From Oasisia sp. SBJ-2009 (taxonomy: Eukaryota; Annelida; Polychaeta; Sabellida; Siboglinidae): a stretch of 64,000 bases of DNA. The notes under the pieces were generated by a model. That model ran no database searches, was not told where the DNA came from, and saw only the letters and a list, made by a program, of their open reading frames with translations. A program made the position numbers and the translations under genes. This document shows positions 56,041 through 64,000 of this stretch, one piece after another (the stretch's first letter is position 1; each line of letters begins with the position of its first letter). Location of the stretch: assembly GCA_964017155.1 (NCBI GenBank), contig OZ024865.1, positions 17,316,399 through 17,380,398 on the forward strand, given 5' to 3'.

Positions 56041-56590
56041 AATTATAATTTATGCTTCACCCCCCTTGTGATCTGGACTGTGGGAACTGTCCAACTTCAA
56101 AGGGGCATCAGCAAAGTGCCAATCTTTATGTGAATATTTTGTTTATAATTTGTGTGGGGTGAAATGTTCAAATTGTGTTGGCTTATTACATAATTATAAT
56201 AATGTTGTTGGCATCACAGATACATAATATTACATGTATAATGTAACCTTAATAAGAGTAGTTAATTAAAAATAGAGGAAATGAGAAATTATGTTTAATC
56301 TGTTTACCTGTCATTTGATAAAATCTCTCCAATCACAGCAGACTATTAAAAACTCTACAACGATATCACATTATTATAAACTTACGTTCACGTATAATTA
56401 TAAAATTATAACAGTTTTATTTTGTGACTTTTTTAAAGTTAAATCCTTATTATTTAATTGTCTATTTGATCATCAATTATCAAACACAAAATGGAATCTA
56501 CTAGGAATGGAATGTACCTCTGAGTAACTATTTCAGTTAAATCATTAATTTCCAATCATAAGTTAAACAGTACATTTTGATTCAAGCCTT
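56041..56590. other. non-coding, AT-rich
   Basis: No feature recognised. Confidence 0.5.
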
Positions 56591-56594
56591 CAGA

Positions 56595-56835
56595 TTTTAC
56601 TCTTCCTAAGAGTAAAATGAAGTTTTTACCCTTACTAAGAGTAAAACTAAGATTTTACTCTTCCTAAGAGTAGAAGTAAGATTTTACTCTTCCTAAGGGT
56701 AAAACTAAGATTTTACTCTTTGTAAGAGTAAAACTAAGATTTTACTCTTCCTAAGAGAAAAACTAAGATATTAGTCTTCCTAAGAGTAAAACTAAGATTT
56801 TACTCTTCCTAAGAGTAAAACTAAGACTTTACTTT
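56595..56835. repeat. 28-29-bp array of small palindromes
   Basis: About eight copies of GATTTTACTCTTCCTAAGAG plus TAAAACTAA; each unit folds as TTTTACTCTT-CCT-AAGAGTAAAA. Confidence 0.9.
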
Positions 56836-56839
56836 TCCT

Positions 56840-57600
56840 ATAATCCAGAGGATGAGTGAGTGTCTCCCAATGCGGCAACGGATACAGATCTTTATAAGGA
56901 CATCTGACTCAGTAGCATTCTGTCACAGACTCCCCCAATAAACAAATATGCCACAAGCCTTACGCAACCTCGGAATCCCCTATTTGTCATACCCGCCCCC
57001 GAACTTTACCAAATCATCTTCACCAACGGAACTTTGTGGCCCCAAATGAGTACAATGGGGCTACACACTTGGATGTTTGATGTCTTCTCAATCTAGGGGT
57101 ATTAGCCATCATAGTACTGTCTATGATAATAATTTCTGACACTGGTCAATAAGTCAGATATGACAACATTTCTGAAATTATTTCCACTGTTGTGAAACGC
57201 ATTTTTTTAATCAGTCAAATAGCTGACTTAAAAGAAGAGTATTTTTTAATAAAATGGAAGAGGATAAAATATGCATTTCTACTGTATTTTTAAAGCATCA
57301 CAACCAAAATTTTAAAACAATAAATTTCAATAAGCAAATTTGATTCCATGGAAAACAATTCCGTTTCCAATTCCCAATGCCTTCAAACAGCCAATGCTAA
57401 CTGACACAAAACAAATCTGATTCCAGAAATCCAGTTTGCTTATGTTATACTTTGTATATGAATTTGTAACCAGTATTTAAATAAATATTATGTGTCAGGG
57501 GTAAATTGATAAAGTCATTAACTTAAGATTTATCACTTTCAAACATTGTATACTGTAGTATTGTAGCTAAATTTGCCTGTTTGTATTGTGCTAACAATGT
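56840..57600. other. non-coding
   Basis: 56,850-57,090 is less AT-rich than its surroundings but has no sustained frame on either strand. Nothing recognised. Confidence 0.5.
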
Positions 57601-57609
57601 TCTGAGTTC

Positions 57610-57836
57610 TGAGTACAATGTTCTGAATAAACTTTCATATGCCATATGCCATGCCATGCCATGCCATGCCATGCCATGCCATGCCATGCCATGCCATGCC
57701 ATGCCATGCCATGCCATGCCATGCCATGCCATGCCATGCCATGCCATGCCATGCCATGCCATGCCATGCCATGCCATGCCATGCCATGCCATGCCATGCC
57801 ATGCCATGCCATGCCAAGCCATGCCATGCCATGCCA
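57610..57836 (+). repeat. retroposon-like tail followed by (CCATG)n
   Basis: GTTCTGAATAAACTTTCATA then about 38 copies of the pentamer GCCAT. All six frames are open and give spurious proteins. Confidence 0.95.
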
Positions 57837-57839
57837 AAC

Positions 57840-58379
57840 TTCCATGGTTTGCGGAGAAGATCAGCCAGGGGTACTGTAGCACAGCGACTGTGTTTGCAGC
57901 TAATTTCACATAATTATATCTCAAGTGGCTTGTAAGTATCTGAAGTAACATCCATGGGTCCACCAAGAAATGTGTGACTGGTAAAAAATATATGTTGCAT
58001 AATGCCCTGGGTAAATCCCAGCTGATGATGTTGGATATTCTATGAGCATTGCACGCAGCCTAGCCATTGTTTTAAACTTGGAATTGTATGTATTAAACCT
58101 GTGACGCGTCTAGAATGTTCCACAGTTTCACTAGAATTAACATTACTGCAGGACTTTGGCAGAGTGGGAGAAATATAGTTTCTAGCTGTTAGGTTCCTGT
58201 CAGAAACATGCTCCCAGTGGCCATGTCACATGTGTTTACATTAGAAGTGTCAACATGGACAGCTGCAAGGCCCAGGGATGGTACAATTCAAAGGACAACA
58301 GACTAGAGTAACAGTTTACGACTGCCAGCTGCCCTGTCTACCATGTTGCATCCTTAACCTTAACCCACACAAATGTAGG
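57840..58379. other. non-coding
   Basis: 57,944-57,985 is a small fragment of repeat R1 (TCCACCAAGAAATGTGTGAC). No gene. Confidence 0.5.
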
Positions 58380-58710
58380 CCACGGAAAGTTTGTTTCCAT
58401 GTCCTTCTTAGTTCTTAGGTGGTTTCCTCCAAACAGCCCAAACTTGGGCTAACGCAGGAGTTTGTTAGAATTAGTGAGTCCACCACGGGTTACACATTTA
58501 CCCCCTGCGTGGGATCTTTTACTTCCCCTGACAGAGACACCAGATAGAAGGGACACCGGCTTTTAGTGTCTCTTCCGAAAGACACAGGCAAATGTGGGGT
58601 AAACGAAATTGCCTAAGTTTCGAAACGGCGGTAGGTGGGATTGAACCACAGTCCCCTCGATTGACAGTCCGGCGCTCTACCATGCGACCACCGCTCCCCA
58701 CAACTGACAA
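58380..58710 (-). mobile_element. tRNA-related SINE family S1, copy 3 (longest)
   Basis: The minus-strand head GGAGCGGTGGTCGCATGGTA, GGTTCAATCCC is followed by CTTTCGGAAGAGACACTAAA, AAATGTGTAACCCGTGG and the conserved CTGCGTTAGCCCAAGTTTGG block. It joins the parts seen separately at 630-833 and 9,718-9,842. Confidence 0.85.
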
Positions 58711-59099
58711 AAAAAGTCACAATACCTGGTATAACTGGAATATCAGATGTGCTGTTATATTTTAGCTGAAATCTGTATAGTTTGTTTGAAATTCCCTATC
58801 AATCTGTTTTACATTGGTAAATCAATTTACAGCGTTATTATTCAGATACACTGCCATTCGTCATAAAAGTTATGTTACTTTTGAAAGAAATTTTCAACTG
58901 ACTAATGTTGTTTCATGTCCCTAGCTACAGGTTAATAATTCCATTTGACTTTCTGAATCTACCCAGAATCAAAATATTTTCTCTTCAAAGAATATACGTT
59001 TGTCACTCAAAAAAATTATGTGTGTCATGAACAAAATGTTACTAGTATTATAAATTATTTATCGTTTTATGCTTTTGTATTTGGAACATTTTATGCATA

Positions 59100-59790
59100 T
59101 TAAAGGGGAAGTGAAACACAGCTGTAACATTCCATATACCTAAATGTACACTATATAAGTATACATTAATGGTGGCAGAAGGACATTCACTTATCAGACA
59201 AACTGAAAAAAAAGAAAATTTCAATGCCTAAATCGGCGTCATAGAACACTGCGTATTGCCATCTTTATTCCAAGCCGAGTGGTTTGATTACCTCCTATCT
59301 AGCCCATGTAAAAAAAAATCCGGTTTTCTTCATAATTAGACATTTCTACGCAAAAACAAAAATATGGTGCCTTATTATACACGATAGGTGTCCTATGTAT
59401 CCACAAATAATATTTATTTGCATTCGAAATAAAAAGGTGAAATTAAATACCGACGATTTTGAACCAATGAAACATTTTCATTTTTACGCTCTCTGTTTTG
59501 ACAGCCTTAAAGGGGCAGGGCTTATGACCGGAAGGTCTATCGGGACTATTTCTTCTTTTGTTTACAAAGATATCGGAAGTGTTTTGCGTTAGACTTAGTC
59601 TTAGAACAGACGCTAGTTGTTAGTGGTTTTGGATATAGAAAATGGATCCGAAAGAGGAATCATTTGTAGCACAAGTGACACACCCAGCGTGCGAGCCGAG
59701 GTGCGAGACGGCGAGAGAAGATCGCCATTTTTAAGGAATTGACTGAGGATCTTTGATTTTGGGATCATCGTGCTATAAAACTATGTGAAT
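59100..59790 (+). other. possible transposon 5' region with a short ATG frame
   Basis: Begins AAAGGGGAAGTGAAACAC. An ATG at 59,642 opens MDPKEESFVAQVTHPACEPR and stops after about 29 codons. Composition changes to CpG-richer at 59,630-59,900. It resembles the start of a mobile ORF, but the family is not recognised. Confidence 0.25.
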
Positions 59791-59944
59791 GTTGCATTGT
59801 GTTTGTGTGGATACTGCGTCCCGATGTCGACGCACATCGTTGTATGTTGTCTGGAGATAGCTGACGACCGAACCCGACCGTGTTGACAGATGCCTGTCAT
59901 ATCACATCCACCATTTATTGCAATTACTTCCCTGTCAACCATTG

Positions 59945-60232
59945 AACCAGCAAAGCTTCATGCAGAGACCCATCCACCCATCATTTGGACAGGTTAAAAT
60001 GAATATGGACGGGTACTAAAACTTGGGTGGACGGGCAAAAAAAGAAGGAGCAAAAAAGAAAAGTTCCAAAAGCATAGATATTGTTAGTTATGCCTTGAAA
60101 GTGAGCATAAATGGTGTCACATGTGTGTTTTGTAGTCCTTTTCAGGTCAAAAAAATACATTTAAAGTTTGTGAACTGGCTAAACAGTTAACATCCACATG
60201 TCCACCAAAACATGTGTGACTGGCAATACTTT
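59945..60232 (+). repeat. dispersed repeat R1, copy 2
   Basis: Same elements in the same order as 53,180-53,470. Confidence 0.8.
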
Positions 60233-60384
60233 GATCCTGCATCAAGCATCAGCAAGTTCTACCTGCATCTGCAGTCTCTGGACCCCTTTGACCACAGAAT
60301 CACACACATATGGATGAATAAATCATATATCTAGACAATATTTATATTGCCGTGTGCAATCCCAGCTTGAATTTTGAATTTTAC

Positions 60385-60403
60385 CTGACGTCGATGAAGC
60401 CAT
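60385..60403 (-). CDS. candidate first coding exon (start codon plus donor)
   Basis: The minus strand reads AACATGGCTTCATCGACGTC, then AG and donor GTAAAA, giving MASSTS plus one base. The ATG context is good and the strand is that of the UNC13-type gene, but no exon linking it to exon A (phase 0) was found. It may belong to another transcript or be chance. Confidence 0.25.
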
Positions 60404-61417
60404 GTTAGTTTACAACAGCGACAGCTACACCACTTCCATGCCACCAGGTGGCACCACCATTTTGCCGTAGTCAAAGAAGGACATTTCGACTTTTAGTTTA
60501 GTACCTTTTTTTTAATTTGTGGTCAAAAATCAATGATTTGCTTTCAAAAATTAGATTGAAATTTATTTGTAGAAATAAACTCAAATAGTTGTAAAAAATA
60601 TCCCATCTGATGTTTATTTATCAATAATGCACTTGACCATTCTAGAAAAGTGTTTATGTTTTATACATAAACCATTAATTTCAAACTGTAAAATTAAATT
60701 AAGCCACCACTGCCACTACGTGTGAACATTCCTAAAATTCATTCCCTATGAAAAATTTGTTTTCATGTTGCCAATACAAGGGTAAAACTGAAACATTTCT
60801 AATAAATCCCACCTGATCTTTATATTATTATTCAGAAATTATGCACACAAATCTAATACTGATTTCATCTATATTTTTACACACAAAAACTACAAAATAA
60901 AATGAAACTACACCTGCCCCCACATACCTTCCCTTTCCATGTATGAAAGGCTTGTTTTGGTTTTGCCATTCCCGCACCAACAACTCAACTCAGACGTTTG
61001 CGACAATAAATCCCATCCAATGTTTATGTAATCCAGAAATAATGCGCAGGATTCTCTCCGGAATCTCCCTGAGCCTTAAGCGGCGGCACGTCTATCCACA
61101 CAGGCTGATGCACACTTCCTACTGGCTGGAGCGCGGGGAAATCTTTATAGGGATCTGGGTATGACGTAGGTCCTGCATTCCTTTGCTCCCATTCCCTGAC
61201 AGGAGGGAACACCAGCCCACTCATCCTGGTGGGATACCAGGATCTTCTGGGAAACCAGGAATAGACACCGAAATGGGTGAGAATGTCTGTCTCAGTTGTC
61301 AAATCACTGGGGGCTGTGGTCATGTTAATCAACAGCATTAAGAGGGTGTATAATTAGACCAGGAAGGGGAGCTGTGATGCAGACATGCCAGGGATTTCCC
61401 AATCGACATCGTGGTTT
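60404..61417. other. non-coding or unresolved
   Basis: The minus frame at 61,024-61,338 (104 codons, includes PYKDFPALQPVGSVHQPVWI) has an even composition and could be an exon, but it matches no family I know and has no clear splice signals. Confidence 0.25.
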
Positions 61418-61911
61418 TTAATTTCTGTTGAGAAATGTATAAAAATACTGTGTACACATATCCTCGTTTAAATGTGGATATGTTTCAGATGGCATGCAAA
61501 CATCCTATCGTTTGCTAAATTTCTACATCATGTTTTTTATTTCTGTTGAGAAATGTATAAAAATACTGTGTACATATATCCTCGTTTTAATGTGGGTTTG
61601 TTTCAGATGGCATGCAAACATCAGCTATCGTTTGCAAAATTTCTGTACATAAAAACATTTACTGTATGTTTGTACAAAAAATATGTTAAATTTAAGGATG
61701 ACTAAAGAAACTGAAATTGTTTCCATTGTGTTCTTGTAAATGCGTGAAAAGTGCACACACGTTTTCATGGATTTAGCACATTATAAATTGAATGACATGC
61801 TTATAGTTAAAGTTAAACTATTGAAGTGGTAATTTTTTTGATAATGATATATTTCCGATAAAATGCAGCCAATTCAATTTATTTACCCGGTATATATATA
61901 TATATATTATA

Positions 61912-61955
<44 letters not shown>

Positions 61956-62245
61956 GTGTGTGTGTGTGTGTGTGTGCATGCGTGTGTGCGTGTGTGCATG
62001 CGTGTGTGCGTGTGTGTGTGTGCATGCATGTGTGTGTGTGTGCGTGTGTGCGTGTGTGCGTGTGTGCGTGTGTGCGTGTGTGCGTGTGTGCGTATGTGTG
62101 TGCATGCATGTGCGCATGCTTGTGTGTGTGTGCCAACAAATTAACAAATCATACCTGATGTTTGCATTTTAAACAAACCCATATTAAAATGAGGATACAC
62201 AATTTTTATATTCCTCAACAGAAATAAAATATCCATGTTTTAAAT
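61418..62245. repeat. three-copy repeat: direct pair plus inverted copy
   Basis: TTTCTGTTGAGAAATGTATA...GATGGCATGCAAACATC occurs at 61,418-61,525 and 61,533-61,625 (+), and in reverse at 62,155-62,240. The pair facing the inverted copy could be the ends of a foldback element around the TA/TG tract. Confidence 0.75.
61891..62132. repeat. (TA)n then (TG)n with TGCG/TGCATG variants
   Basis: About 60 bp TA-rich followed by about 180 bp of GTGTGTGCG and similar. Confidence 0.95.
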
Positions 62246-64000
62246 TGTGAAATCCATGGCATGTGTGCATCATAGTTCTCCTTCCTCCTCTAAGTATACA
62301 CCCTCCTATATATGTGGCTTAACTCTATCAGAACACGAATACCATACGCTGGTCAACCAATAGAAACTTGATACCAATTTATATAGAATTTCACAGATAT
62401 GGACTTAACCACGAAAATGCCACAAGGCTGAGTAAGTGAACTGCCACCAAGTGATGAGGTAATAGTATCCCTCCACAAAAACAATTACTCACAGAGGCAG
62501 GACAAATAACCCTGTACCAGGGTAATTAGAAACAAAAAACCGCAAAAGGCATTTGTTACATTGATGGTTAACTTCCTGTTTTTCTCCACTTGGGGGTTGG
62601 TTGGTCTGATGTGCAGGGTGTTAGGGTTAGGGTTAGGGTGAAGGTTACAGTTTGGGTCAAGGCTAATGTTATTAAAAAATGGCATGAGATGTTTACATGG
62701 CCATGAACCCCCCCTGAACAAACAATCAACACCAGTTTTATAAAGTAAACCTTGATCAGGTCATGACTTTCTGATAGATTAGCTTAATTTATTTATTGAA
62801 AACTAGTTTATATTTATAAAATATTCCCCTGTCATTATTACTTGTTATGTTGGCCAACCTGTCAATTTCACACTTTTGTAATAAACATAAAAATTAGTGG
62901 ATAATGTGAGAAACGGGTATATTTACTTTACAAAGTCTAAAATTCTTTCCAACGGCACATGTGAACATCAACAGAAACATGTACATTCAGCAGTTCTGAT
63001 TTCAACATAAATTAAGAAAACATATTTAATGAATAAATGTGATATCTACTGAAAATACGCCAGCATAAATTTATATTACAAAACTATTTCTGACATATGC
63101 ATGCTGGTGTTGGTCCTACATGATCACAGGATGAGACTATGCTCTGTCATCACTTGGGTGGCTAAACATAAAAACAGAGAAGGGTTTGTTTCAAGGAGAG
63201 GGTGGGTCAATTTATCAACAACACAGATAACAGATAAGAGACAACATATAAAATATCAGAGATAAGATATAACAGACACAAGGTTTTGTCTGACTGTGGG
63301 TGGCAATGTCCCCACCCTTTAGGGCCATACCCTGGCAGTTCAGGGTGGGATGTTGGGGTGGTGGGGGTTGGGATAGTGGGGTGGTGAAAAGTTGAGGGCA
63401 ACAGGCCAGAGGCACCCTATTGAAACCCAGTAGCTGCAGCCCACGCCCTGTGGGGTGTCAAAAAGGGCAGATCCAAAGAACACCTGGGCAGGCTGAAGAT
63501 GTATGTCCCTGTCTGCATTTTAGGGTCATTAAATGTGTCCCTGGTCATGTGACTCCAGCTGCTGCCAGTAAGTGTCTGCCTCTCTAAGAATCTGGTAAAC
63601 TCATCATTTAAGGCTTTTTTTTAATTCCTTAATGTGAACCATAGATTAAAATTATGTTTAATGGTGGATTTTCTAATGAAGTATTTGTCATGTTCATGTT
63701 TGGGTTATGTAGGTTGGGGTATGGGTGGGGGGATTGATGGATAGATTAGTGAGTAATTTAGTTATATTTAGAAGTCACCGCTAAGCCTTTGAAACATTTT
63801 CCATATTTATTTGCGTTGTATATTTAATTAATTAGTTTCATTTGTTTGAATAGAATGCTTAACCTTATATTTTATTAATAACAATAATAACATAAGTTAT
63901 ACGCACCTAAAAATTATTTATTGCTAGACTGAAATTTATACAGATATATCATAGAAATCATAACTTGATCACCGTATGATGAAGTCTTTATTTTGTACAT
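62246..64000. other. end of window, non-coding
   Basis: Contains a short (TTAGGG)3 at about 62,619-62,637 and a G-rich stretch at 63,345-63,385. No gene or mobile element recognised. Confidence 0.55.

Noticed and set aside
61024..61338. 104-codon minus-strand frame as an upstream UNC13 exon
   Set aside because: No match to the family N-terminus, no clear acceptor or donor in frame; kept only as unresolved.
62619..62637. Telomere
   Set aside because: Only about three TTAGGG units, with unrelated sequence on both sides; a minor interstitial repeat at most.

Overview
The window is animal nuclear DNA and reads as a lophotrochozoan, most likely a mollusc. It is AT-rich with small intron-split exons on GT-AG boundaries, LINE, SINE, LTR and DNA-transposon debris, and very many micro- and minisatellites. 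Only two host genes could be reconstructed. Both lie on the minus strand and both rest on exon-by-exon phase agreement. The species call is inference: P2X receptors are missing from the best known insects and nematodes but present in molluscs, and the first exon reads like molluscan P2X.

Gene 1 (positions 12 to about 9,575, minus) is an ATP-gated P2X receptor. Six exons give the cytosolic N-terminus, first membrane helix, ATP-binding lysines, the six head-domain cysteines and the start of the next strand. The rest, including the second membrane helix, lies beyond position 1. The introns hold a decayed LINE, a tRNA-related SINE and a large 48-bp minisatellite.

Positions 9.6 to 24 kb are intergenic and full of mobile DNA. 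There is a complete 5.1-kb Ty3/Gypsy element (two 221-bp LTRs, 5-bp target duplication GGAAG). There are two decayed copies of an unnamed multicopy ORF, one interrupted by a 469-bp MITE, and a 1.7-kb hAT-like element with a perfect 8-bp duplication. A foldback element and simple repeats make up most of the rest.

Gene 2 (24,191 to at least 54,158, minus) is a Munc13-4/BAIAP3-type UNC13 protein, a vesicle tethering and priming factor. Twenty-five consecutive exons join in phase into 3,810 nt (1,269 residues plus stop). They cover C2A, a 230-residue Ser/Thr-rich disordered insert, the MUN region, C2B and the C-terminal tail. The N-terminus was not securely found; a start-codon-plus-donor candidate lies at 60,385-60,403.

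The most unusual feature is how tandem repeats sit on gene 2. At five of its 24 splice donors a repeat or palindrome begins within about 20 bp inside the intron: a 22-bp array of 3.4 kb, a 29-bp array of 2.5 kb that copies the exon end together with its donor, a 26-bp CACGTG-bearing array, a large palindrome, and a CA/TG tract. None was seen equally close to an acceptor. In addition, two oppositely oriented MITE copies flank one MUN exon. From 54.2 to 64 kb there are repeats and no confident gene.
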